Source: CAG-1000 sp964545285 (GTDB taxonomy: Bacteria > Bacillota_I > Bacilli_A > RF39 > UBA660). Taken from it: a stretch of 46,736 bases of DNA. The stretch covers positions 1-46,736 of the forward strand of contig CAZJEW010000002.1 of assembly GCA_964545285.1 (NCBI GenBank). The letters are read 5' to 3'. The notes below the pieces were generated by a model. That model was not told the DNA's origin. It ran no database searches and saw only the letters and a list, made by a program, of their open reading frames with translations. Positions 27,042-34,239 of the stretch are shown here, piece by piece. The position numbers and the translations under genes were made by a program. How positions within the stretch are numbered: position 1 is the stretch's first letter; each line of letters opens with the position of its first letter.

Positions 27042-28098
27042 AATATTGCCTCATACTTTCTCTTGTTTCACCTAGTGAATTAATTGATACATCAATGTTT
27101 ATATCATAATTAATGTCTTTAAGTTCTTTATTTTCAATATTATAATGTTTATATAAATAATTTTTAATACCAAGTATGTCTATATTTTCATTTATTTGAG
27201 TATTAATTAATTTATTGATTTTATCTTTAACTTCTCTTTTAGTTATTTTAATAAGTTTATTAATAGTATTATTATTTTCAATATTATAATTACATGTAAA
27301 ACTTTCCAATTTAGAAACAAGATTAATATTAAGCTTAAGTGTATTGTTTTTAAATGAGTATGTTGTATTGTTTGATTCGATTTTTAATGTGAAATACTTA
27401 TCATCACAATTGAATTCAATAATACTATTTTTATTTTTATTATTAATTATATTAAATATTATAGATTGATTTTCATCAAGTGTTAATTTTTTTTCTTCAT
27501 TATAAGTTACTAAATTCTCTAAAAATAAAATAGTTTCATTTGCATTATCTTTAACTGTTATTTCGGGATATATTGGACTTATTTTATTTTCTAATAATAT
27601 ATGTACTAATTCTATAAATTCTAATGGAGTAGAAGATGAAAATATTTTTTCATTGAATTGCATCATTTTATCTACATATAATGCTGATCCTTTATTATCT
27701 TCATAAATCTTAAAAATTTTTTCTATATTATCTTCTGGAGTGACATATATATAAAAATTCATTTTAGATTTTGAATCTCTAAGAAAGAAATCATAATAGT
27801 TTATATTATTAATAATAATGTTATCTGTTAATATTAGTGCTTTCATATCTGATAAGAATAATTGCTTATTACACATTTTTGATATTTCTGCTAAGGCTTT
27901 TTCTATTGAAGGTGCTTTTGTATTATAAATTTTTGTTTCAATCATATCTTCATTTATTATTAATTCTGTAGTGACATCAAACATATCATCTTTATAGTTT
28001 AATGCAATTCCCGTAATAACAGCTAAATCATTTATTTCAACATAATCACTACAACCACTTAATAATAGTAAACAAATTATTAACATTATTTTTTTCAT
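27034..28098 (-). CDS. Ger(x)C-family germination lipoprotein
   Basis: This 354-residue protein has a lipoprotein signal ending LLSGCSDY (Cys16), then the GerC opening EINDLAVITGIALNYKDD. The rest fits the three-domain GerC fold, with a C-terminal helical region rich in Lys and Asn. GerC anchors to the outer face of the spore inner membrane as part of the germinant receptor. It lies 2 nt after the gerA-type gene. Confidence 0.88.
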   Translation of the reverse strand: MKKIMLIICLLLLSGCSDYVEINDLAVITGIALNYKDDMFDVTTELIINEDMIETKIYNTKAPSIEKALAEISKMCNKQLFLSDMKALILTDNIIINNINYYDFFLRDSKSKMNFYIYVTPEDNIEKIFKIYEDNKGSALYVDKMMQFNEKIFSSSTPLEFIELVHILLENKISPIYPEITVKDNANETILFLENLVTYNEEKKLTLDENQSIIFNIINNKNKNSIIEFNCDDKYFTLKIESNNTTYSFKNNTLKLNINLVSKLESFTCNYNIENNNTINKLIKITKREVKDKINKLINTQINENIDILGIKNYLYKHYNIENKELKDINYDINIDVSINSLGETRESMRQYYE

Positions 28099-28100
28099 AT

Positions 28101-29513
28101 TTATCCTTTATTTGTATTTTGCGGTAGTAAACCTTTTTTTATTAATAGCTTTTTTGAATTAATATGTGATATTGGAGTTATTGGTATCATAAATGGTTTC
28201 CCAAATGATTTAATATCACATAAATTTGTCACTAATACTATAAATCCAAATAATATTCCAATTATTCCAAAGAAAGAAGCTAATAACATTAGTGAATATC
28301 TATATACCCTAATAAATGATTGAAAGTCATAATATACAAAGAATATTGAACTGATTGCAGTAACAGCAACTACTATAACCATTATTGGAGATACAATTCC
28401 AGCACTTACTGCAGATTCCCCCAAAACAAGTGCACCTAAAACTGATAAGGATGTGCCTCTTGATAAAGGAGTTAGGGCATCGCCTTCATATAATAATTCA
28501 AATGTAAACATTAATATAAATGCTTCAGCTAAAGCAGGAAAAGGTACATTAGCTCTTTGAGATCCAAAACTTAATAATAAACTTGTAGGTAATATTTGCT
28601 GATCGTATGTTATTAATGCTAAATAAATTGCAGGTGCAAATATTGTTATAAATAATGCAAGTATTCTAATAATTTTAACAAAGTGAGAGAATATATTTTT
28701 TTGGTAATTATCTTCATCATAATAAAAATAATCTAAAAAAAATGTTGGTATAACTAAAACATTATTTGAATTTTCTGATACAATACATATTTTCCCCTCT
28801 GTAAGACATTTAGCAATTATATCTGGTTTTTCTGTAGATTTAATAGTTGGAAAAGATGTTTTGTTTTCATTTCTTATCAAGTCTTTAATATAATAAGTAT
28901 CTAAAATTTTGTCAGTTTTTATATTAGATATTTTCGTTAATACATCTTCTAGTAAAGAATTATCAACAAGATTATTCATATAAAGAATACCTATTTTAGT
29001 CTTGGTAATATTACCTAAATTTAATTCTTTAATATAAAGGTTTTCGTCTTTTATTCTTTTTCTGATAAGACCTATATTAGTATTATAATTTTCGTTAAAT
29101 GAATCTTTTGGCCCTTTTATTGTAGGTTCACTAGAGGGCTCAGCAATTCCTCTATCTAATAATGCTTTTGTTTCAAAAGCAATATAATTTGTTTTATAAA
29201 TTAATATACTAAATCCATTAAACAAATATATTAAAATATCATCTTCTTTTATTTTAATAAAACTAATAGATGGTATATTATTGTTCAAATCTTTTAATAA
29301 TGAAATCTTTGATTTAAATAAATTCCTTTTAGACAAATAGTTTAGTATATATTCATTTGTACTTGTTGAGTTTGAAACTGTTTGAATATTAAAAATGTAA
29401 ACTTTATTTTCAAGTTTTTTGATTTGTAAATCTGGCATATTAGTTTTTAAGTTATATAATTTATCAATAATATTCATAATATTATTGTGTAAATAATTTT
29501 TAATTTTAAACAT
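28101..29513 (-). CDS. GerA-family spore germination receptor subunit
   Basis: This 470-residue protein has an N-terminal soluble region (to about residue 275) containing the family hallmark AEPSSEPTIKGPKDSF followed by NIGLIRKRI. A C-terminal set of five to six membrane helices includes FPALAEAFILMFTFELLYE. It forms the A subunit of the germinant receptor, which opens ion flow when nutrients appear. No clear ribosome site precedes ATG 29513; an in-frame Met 13 codons in is an alternative start. It is divergent from cotE across a 57-bp gap. Confidence 0.9.
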   Translation of the reverse strand: MFKIKNYLHNNIMNIIDKLYNLKTNMPDLQIKKLENKVYIFNIQTVSNSTSTNEYILNYLSKRNLFKSKISLLKDLNNNIPSISFIKIKEDDILIYLFNGFSILIYKTNYIAFETKALLDRGIAEPSSEPTIKGPKDSFNENYNTNIGLIRKRIKDENLYIKELNLGNITKTKIGILYMNNLVDNSLLEDVLTKISNIKTDKILDTYYIKDLIRNENKTSFPTIKSTEKPDIIAKCLTEGKICIVSENSNNVLVIPTFFLDYFYYDEDNYQKNIFSHFVKIIRILALFITIFAPAIYLALITYDQQILPTSLLLSFGSQRANVPFPALAEAFILMFTFELLYEGDALTPLSRGTSLSVLGALVLGESAVSAGIVSPIMVIVVAVTAISSIFFVYYDFQSFIRVYRYSLMLLASFFGIIGILFGFIVLVTNLCDIKSFGKPFMIPITPISHINSKKLLIKKGLLPQNTNKG

Positions 29514-29527
29514 TAAATATTATTGGG

Positions 29528-29554
29528 ACTTTTTATAGGCTAATGCATATTTTA
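29528..29554 (+). promoter_or_regulatory. Sigma-K/sigma-E-like mother-cell promoter of cotE
   Basis: AC (29528-29529) is followed after 16 bases by CATATTTTA (29546-29554), an exact match to the sigma-K pattern AC-N16-CATAnnnTA and also to the shared sigma-E core CATAnnnT. No vegetative promoter is evident in the 57-bp gap. The predicted leader would be very short, beginning near the AGGAGG site (29560-29565). Confidence 0.5.
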
Positions 29555-29570
29555 TTATTAGGAGGTAATT

Positions 29571-30104
29571 ATGTATAATTATAAAGAAATAGTTACTAAG
29601 GCAATTATAGGAAAAGGTAAAAAAGTGTTTAAAGATGAACATGAGATAATAATAGATAATAAAGTTGATACTGTTCTTGGATGTTGGGTTATCAATCATA
29701 ATTTAAGAGGAACTAAATTTGGAGATAAAATAAGAATAAATGGTAATTATGATATAAATATTTGGTATAGTTATGATAATAATACTAAAACCAATGTTGT
29801 AAGCAAAAAAGAATATTATGAGGAGATTGTTAGAGTGAAAATCAAAGAGAATGGTGAAGTTAATGAGAATTCTGAAATCATAATACGTGCATTAAAGAAT
29901 CCATCTTGTACAGATGTTTCTAATACTAATAATATAATTAAATATACTATATCAAAAGAATTAGGCATAGAAGTTGTTGGAGACACTAAGGTAAAAATAG
30001 CTGTTCAAAATAATGAAGATGACTATGATATTATAGAAGATGAAACAGATACAGATAGTGAAATAGATGCAAGTGTTAATTTTGATTATTTGCATGATAA
30101 ATAA
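29571..30104 (+). CDS. cotE: Outer spore coat morphogenetic protein CotE
   Basis: This 177-residue protein matches Bacillus CotE as I remember it along most of its length: YKEIVTKAIIGKGKKV, ILGCWVINHNL (here TVLGCWVINHNL), the GNYDINIWYSYDNNTKT block and LGIEVVGDTKVKIAV, ending in an acidic tail. CotE forms the scaffold on which the outer coat is built in the mother cell. An AGGAGG site 5 nt upstream sets the start. Its pairing with a germination operon shows a sporulation-related locus. Confidence 0.9.
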   Translation: MYNYKEIVTKAIIGKGKKVFKDEHEIIIDNKVDTVLGCWVINHNLRGTKFGDKIRINGNYDINIWYSYDNNTKTNVVSKKEYYEEIVRVKIKENGEVNENSEIIIRALKNPSCTDVSNTNNIIKYTISKELGIEVVGDTKVKIAVQNNEDDYDIIEDETDTDSEIDASVNFDYLHDK

Positions 30105-30108
30105 TGTG

Positions 30109-30137
30109 TTGTGAATTTCTTATAAATATTATATAAT
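30109..30137 (+). promoter_or_regulatory. Promoter of the bactofilin-like gene
   Basis: TTGTGA (30109-30114) and TATAAT (30132-30137) are 17 bases apart, 30 bases before the start codon. Confidence 0.5.
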
Positions 30138-30167
30138 TAAAATGAAAATAATATTGAAGGAGAAGTT

Positions 30168-31271
30168 ATGAAAAATAAAGTGTTATTGTTATTATTTGTT
30201 ATATTATTTATTCCGTTTTCTATAAAAGCAGAAGAAATAATATCTTCAGAAGATTCAACTATTAGTGATGAAAATCTTATTCTTGTTGAACCTGAATTAT
30301 CTGATGAAATTTATAAAGGAGAAAACAAGTCAATGTTTTGGGCTGGTGACACCGAAACATTATCTAAAACTATTCAAGGAATCTTTTTTGCAGCAGGTAA
30401 TAATGTTACTTTGGAAGGTTTATCTGAATATGGGATGTTTGCTGGTAATAGTATCACTGTCAGTAGTAATATAACTAAAGATTTATTTGTTGCTGCTAAT
30501 AGCGTTTATTTTACTAATAAATCATTTGTTGGAAGAGATGCTTATATAGCAGCTAATAATGTTTACATTACTACTATTATCAATGGTGATCTTAAAATTA
30601 TGGCTAATAATGTTTTACTAAGTGATACTACAATTTATGGGGATGTAGATATTGATTGTTCTTCTTTAAAAATTGGATCTGATGTAACAATTACCGGAAC
30701 ATTATCTTATAATGAAGATGCTAATTATTCAGCAACCAATATTGATAATATCGATTCTATTATAATTAAAGAAGAAAAATATTTTGAAGAGTATGAGGTA
30801 TCTTTTGAAGACAATTTATTAAGTTGGATATTTAAAATAGTATCTTTGTTAATTGTATGTTATGTTATTAACTTAGTATTTCCTAAGTTCTATAAAGCAA
30901 TTGATACTAAAATTACAACTAATAATATATTTAAAAAGATGGGTATTGGATTAATAATGTTAGTATGCATTCCTGTTGCTTCCATATTTGTTATGCTTAC
31001 AGGCATAGGAGTACCTTTGGGATTAATCGTTTTAGTTATGTATGTGGTTATTTTATATTTATCAATTATTCCTTGTATATATGTTATAGGTAATTTATTA
31101 TTAACTAAAACTTTTAAGAAAAAAGATAATGTATATATATCATTAATAATTGGAATACTTGTAATTGAATTAATAAATCTTATTCCATTTATAGGTGGTT
31201 TCATATATTTCTTATTTATGTTAATTGGACTCGGATATTTTAGAAATATATTATTTAACAAGAAGGATTAG
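30168..31271 (+). CDS. Secreted bactofilin-like beta-helix protein with C-terminal membrane domain
   Basis: This 367-residue protein has a signal peptide (1-22). A right-handed beta-helix of bactofilin/polymer-forming type follows at about 50-185, seen as repeating short strands with alternating hydrophobic residues such as LFVAANSVYFTN and AYIAANNVYITT. An acidic linker and a four-helix membrane domain (about 218-362) complete it. The beta-helix should lie outside the cytoplasm, unlike true bactofilins. The function is unknown; an envelope scaffold role is inferred. AAGGAG precedes the ATG. Confidence 0.7.
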   Translation: MKNKVLLLLFVILFIPFSIKAEEIISSEDSTISDENLILVEPELSDEIYKGENKSMFWAGDTETLSKTIQGIFFAAGNNVTLEGLSEYGMFAGNSITVSSNITKDLFVAANSVYFTNKSFVGRDAYIAANNVYITTIINGDLKIMANNVLLSDTTIYGDVDIDCSSLKIGSDVTITGTLSYNEDANYSATNIDNIDSIIIKEEKYFEEYEVSFEDNLLSWIFKIVSLLIVCYVINLVFPKFYKAIDTKITTNNIFKKMGIGLIMLVCIPVASIFVMLTGIGVPLGLIVLVMYVVILYLSIIPCIYVIGNLLLTKTFKKKDNVYISLIIGILVIELINLIPFIGGFIYFLFMLIGLGYFRNILFNKKD

Positions 31272-31283
31272 CCTTCTTGTTTA
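31257..31283 (+). terminator. Terminator after the bactofilin-like gene
   Basis: A 10-bp perfect inverted repeat (31257-31266 with 31272-31281, core CAAGAAGG) overlaps the stop codon; the T tract that follows is short. Confidence 0.6.
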
Positions 31284-31315
31284 TAAATAGAATAAGTAAA
31301 TTAGTATTCATAAGA

Positions 31316-31344
31316 TGGACATTTTATAAAAAATATTTTATACT
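31316..31344 (+). promoter_or_regulatory. Promoter of the duplicated-domain orphan
   Basis: TGGACA (31316-31321) and TATACT (31339-31344) are 17 bases apart; an AAGGAG site and the ATG at 31366 follow. Confidence 0.5.
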
Positions 31345-31365
31345 ATTATATATAAGGAGTATAGA

Positions 31366-32154
31366 ATGAGTGAGAAAAATGTTTTATTAAGAATAGATGA
31401 AATTATTAATAGTTTACAATATGCTGAACTAGAAGATGTTGATGCTTTGTTGAATTATTATAATTGTGGGACTATTACTATAGATGGTATAAAATACGAA
31501 TCATTTGATGATCCTGTTTTAGCTGCTAGGTTGAATGCAAGATATTTTAAATTAACTGGAAAAGATCATCCTGTATATTTGCAACAAGTTCCAAAGGCAA
31601 TAGAAAAGTTAGAAAGTAATGCGCCAGACTTAATTAAGAATCAAGTTTATTCTGAAAATTATTTTGAAAAAATAGAGACCATTAAAAGTAAAATAACTGG
31701 TCAGGCAAATGATACAGAAATTGTTGAAGGGAATCATCCAATACTTAATTTTAATAATGTAGTTAATAATATAGCAAATGCAAGTTTAGATGATGTTTCA
31801 GAGCAACTTAATTATTATCATTCTGGTCCAATTATGATTAATGGAGAACTTTTTTATCCTTTTGATGATTTAGAAACAGCATCTATATTGAATGATAGAT
31901 ATTTTGAGTTAACAGGTACTGATCATCCAAATTATATAAAATATTTACCAAAAAACTATACTAGGTCTGAAATTTCTGAACCTATAAATACTCAACAAAA
32001 GCCTTCTATGGTTGAAAGTAAAGATGAAAATAATATGGTTGAATCGTTTTTAACAAAAAAGAATCAACAAAGGCAAAAAGATAAAAGAGAAAGAAAAGGC
32101 CTTGAATTAGATAATGATGATGAGTATAATTCTGAAGATTCAATGAATTTATAA
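31366..32154 (+). CDS. Hypothetical cytoplasmic protein with an internal duplication
   Basis: I do not recognise this 262-residue protein. It holds two copies of a module of about 70 residues (about 8-76 and 127-196). Each copy has an LxDV(D/S) helix, an LNYY(N/H) turn, a short strand pair (TIDGIKY or MINGELF), a FDD(P/L) motif, LNxRYFxLTGxDHP and a closing Leu-Pro-Lys. The linker and the last 60 residues are charged and probably disordered. There is no signal peptide or membrane segment. It is transcribed alone, between two terminators. Confidence 0.7.
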   Translation: MSEKNVLLRIDEIINSLQYAELEDVDALLNYYNCGTITIDGIKYESFDDPVLAARLNARYFKLTGKDHPVYLQQVPKAIEKLESNAPDLIKNQVYSENYFEKIETIKSKITGQANDTEIVEGNHPILNFNNVVNNIANASLDDVSEQLNYYHSGPIMINGELFYPFDDLETASILNDRYFELTGTDHPNYIKYLPKNYTRSEISEPINTQQKPSMVESKDENNMVESFLTKKNQQRQKDKRERKGLELDNDDEYNSEDSMNL

Positions 32155-32164
32155 TAGTGTATAT

Positions 32165-32208
32165 AAAATACACTTTTTAATTGGTAAATTGTAAAGTGTA
32201 TTTTTTTT
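32165..32208 (+). terminator. Rho-independent terminator
   Basis: A 12-bp inverted repeat (32165-32176 with 32193-32204, core ATACACTTT) with a 16-base loop is followed by a run of eight T. Confidence 0.75.
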
Positions 32209-32260
32209 ATACTTCATTTAATTTTTATTATGTTATTATTATTAAAAGGAATATAATGGA

Positions 32261-32785
32261 ATGAAAGATGAATTAGTATTAGTAGATTTAAATGATAATG
32301 TAATAGGTTATGGCAACAAGTTAGCAATTCATAAAGACGGTTTGTTACATAGTGCTTTTTCTGTTTTTATATATAATAAAAATAAAATGTTATTACAAAA
32401 AAGAAATAGTAATAAATACCATTCAGGAAATTTATGGACGAATGCTTGCTGTTCACATCCACGCAAAGGAGAGAATATTAAAGATGCTATTCATAGAAGA
32501 TTGCTTGAAGAAATGGGCTTTGATTGTAATCTTAAAGAAGAATTTTCTTTTATTTATAGAACAGTTTTTAATAATAATATAATTGAATATGAACTTGATC
32601 ATGTTTTTTTAGGACAATATAATGGTAATGTTAATATTAATTTAGATGAAGCTTGTGAATATAAGTGGATAGAGATTAGTGAATTGAAAAATCAATTAGT
32701 AAATAATCCTAGTATATTTACAAGTTGGTTTATAATATCTGCTCCTGAAATAATTAAAATCATTGAAGAGGATGATAAATTATGA
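32261..32785 (+). CDS. idi: Type 1 isopentenyl-diphosphate delta-isomerase
   Basis: This 174-residue Nudix-fold enzyme has the IDI active-site motif TNACCSHP (Cys64 in the catalytic position), the Nudix-like AIHRRLLEEMGF and the second active-site region IEYELDHVFLGQ. It interconverts isopentenyl and dimethylallyl diphosphate for the polyprenyl carriers used in wall synthesis. Start 32261 is preferred because the ATG five bases earlier is followed at once by a stop. It overlaps the next gene by 4 bases. Confidence 0.9.
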   Translation: MKDELVLVDLNDNVIGYGNKLAIHKDGLLHSAFSVFIYNKNKMLLQKRNSNKYHSGNLWTNACCSHPRKGENIKDAIHRRLLEEMGFDCNLKEEFSFIYRTVFNNNIIEYELDHVFLGQYNGNVNINLDEACEYKWIEISELKNQLVNNPSIFTSWFIISAPEIIKIIEEDDKL

Positions 32786-33336
32786 TAATTGGGATATCAG
32801 GTATAACTAGCATAGGAAAAACATTTTGTGTTAGGTATATTATTGAAAATTTGGGATTTAAAGCTGTAAGAACAATAAGAACAAGGGAAAAAAGAAAAGA
32901 TGATAATTCATTAGGTTTATTCATTTCAAAAAGTGAATTAAAATCTTTATATGAAAATGATGAAATTGCTTATTCATTTGATGTTTTTGGAAGCACATAT
33001 GCATATTTAAAAGAAGATATTTATTCAAAAGATAATATGGTATTAGAAATGCATTATACAACAATTCCTGATTTTAAAAAGTTAAGAAAAGATATTAAAA
33101 TAATATATATATTACCTAAAGATATTAAGATGGTTGAAAAAGCAATAAAAGATAGATGCTTAAATGAAAAAGATATGAATATTAGAACTAGGGAGATATA
33201 TGAGCAAATAGAAAATGTTAAAAATGATAAAAAAATCATGAAATCATTTGATTATATTATATATAATAATTATGATGAAAACTTAATTAATGACATTAAA
33301 AATATTATTAATGAAATAAAAAGAGGAAAAAAATGA
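32782..33336 (+). CDS. Guanylate-kinase-like P-loop protein
   Basis: This 184-residue protein has a Walker A motif GITSIGKT (residues 7-14), then RTIRTREKRKDD, FISKSEL and FGSTYAYL. These match the order of the nucleotide-binding and lid segments of guanylate kinases (TTRxxR, the FxSxxEF strand, YGT), but the GMP-binding segment is weak. It is unlikely to be the housekeeping Gmk. It overlaps idi before it and an APH-type kinase after it by 4 bases each, so the three act together by context. The substrate is unknown. Confidence 0.65.
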   Translation: MIIGISGITSIGKTFCVRYIIENLGFKAVRTIRTREKRKDDNSLGLFISKSELKSLYENDEIAYSFDVFGSTYAYLKEDIYSKDNMVLEMHYTTIPDFKKLRKDIKIIYILPKDIKMVEKAIKDRCLNEKDMNIRTREIYEQIENVKNDKKIMKSFDYIIYNNYDENLINDIKNIINEIKRGKK

Positions 33337-34160
33337 TACCATATTTTTATAAAGATGAAGATTTTTCTATAATTATAAAATCTATTTTAAAGGATATGAA
33401 AATTAATAAAATTAAATATATAACTAACGGGTGGACTAATTTTGTTTTTCAAGTTTATACTGATAATGGCCAATATTTTTTTAGATTTCCTAGAGACAAA
33501 TTCTGGGCTAAAGCAATTGTAAAAGAATGTATTTTTTCAAAATACATAAAAGGAAAAACTAATTATAATACTGTTGAATTAGAATTGCATACTGATAATA
33601 AAAAGAGATATTTTAGCGTTCATAGAAAAGTTGAAGGTACAGCACTTGCTGATGTAATGGATAAATTATCTGATAGTGAAATCAAAAAAGTATCTTACCA
33701 AATATCTGATTTTATGTTTCAATTACATAATATTAAAATTGAAAAAGATTTATATGATTTAAATATATATGATTTAAAACTAGTTGATTTTTTAAATGAA
33801 TTACTTACATGTCATATAGAAAAAAAAGAAAAATCATTTTGGAAAATGAATGAAAGAGTTCAAGATGAATGTAATAATTTAGTGCATGGAGATTTGAATT
33901 CTAGTAATATTTTATTAGATAAGAATAAAAATATATCAGGTATTATTGATTGGAGCTTTGGTGGAATCTCTAATAAGTATTATGATATAGCAAGAATAAT
34001 AGGAAGATGTCCTCAAAGTTTTAAAGATGAAATAATAAAATCATATGAAGAAATTGAGAAAAAGAATCTTAATTTACCAGAATTAAACAATAAAATAGTT
34101 TTATGGAAAAATATAGATAATAGTTACATTAATTATATGAAAAAAGTTGGTATTATTTAA
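33333..34160 (+). CDS. APH/choline-kinase-fold phosphotransferase
   Basis: This 275-residue kinase has a nucleotide loop region (TNGWTNFVFQV), a FRFPRDKFWAKA segment with the Lys, the catalytic loop VHGDLNSSNIL (H185-D187) and the metal Asp in GIIDWSFGG. It phosphorylates a small molecule; APH relatives act on aminoglycosides, choline, homoserine or sugars. It is the last gene of the idi operon. Resistance is not implied by fold alone. Confidence 0.78.
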   Translation: MIPYFYKDEDFSIIIKSILKDMKINKIKYITNGWTNFVFQVYTDNGQYFFRFPRDKFWAKAIVKECIFSKYIKGKTNYNTVELELHTDNKKRYFSVHRKVEGTALADVMDKLSDSEIKKVSYQISDFMFQLHNIKIEKDLYDLNIYDLKLVDFLNELLTCHIEKKEKSFWKMNERVQDECNNLVHGDLNSSNILLDKNKNISGIIDWSFGGISNKYYDIARIIGRCPQSFKDEIIKSYEEIEKKNLNLPELNNKIVLWKNIDNSYINYMKKVGII

Positions 34161-34162
34161 TT

Positions 34163-34191
34163 TTGTAAAATTTACAATTACATGATATAAT
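34163..34191 (+). promoter_or_regulatory. Promoter of the giant orphan gene
   Basis: TTGTAA (34163-34168) and an extended -10 (TGATATAAT, ending 34191) are 17 bases apart, 48 bases before the start codon. Confidence 0.55.
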
Positions 34192-34239
34192 AAATAATAT
34201 GTAATAATACACATTAATAGATGCTTAAATGGAGTTGAA

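Noticed and set aside
33333..34160. Aminoglycoside resistance gene
   Set aside because: Only the general APH fold is visible and the gene is coupled to idi; nothing points to an antibiotic substrate.
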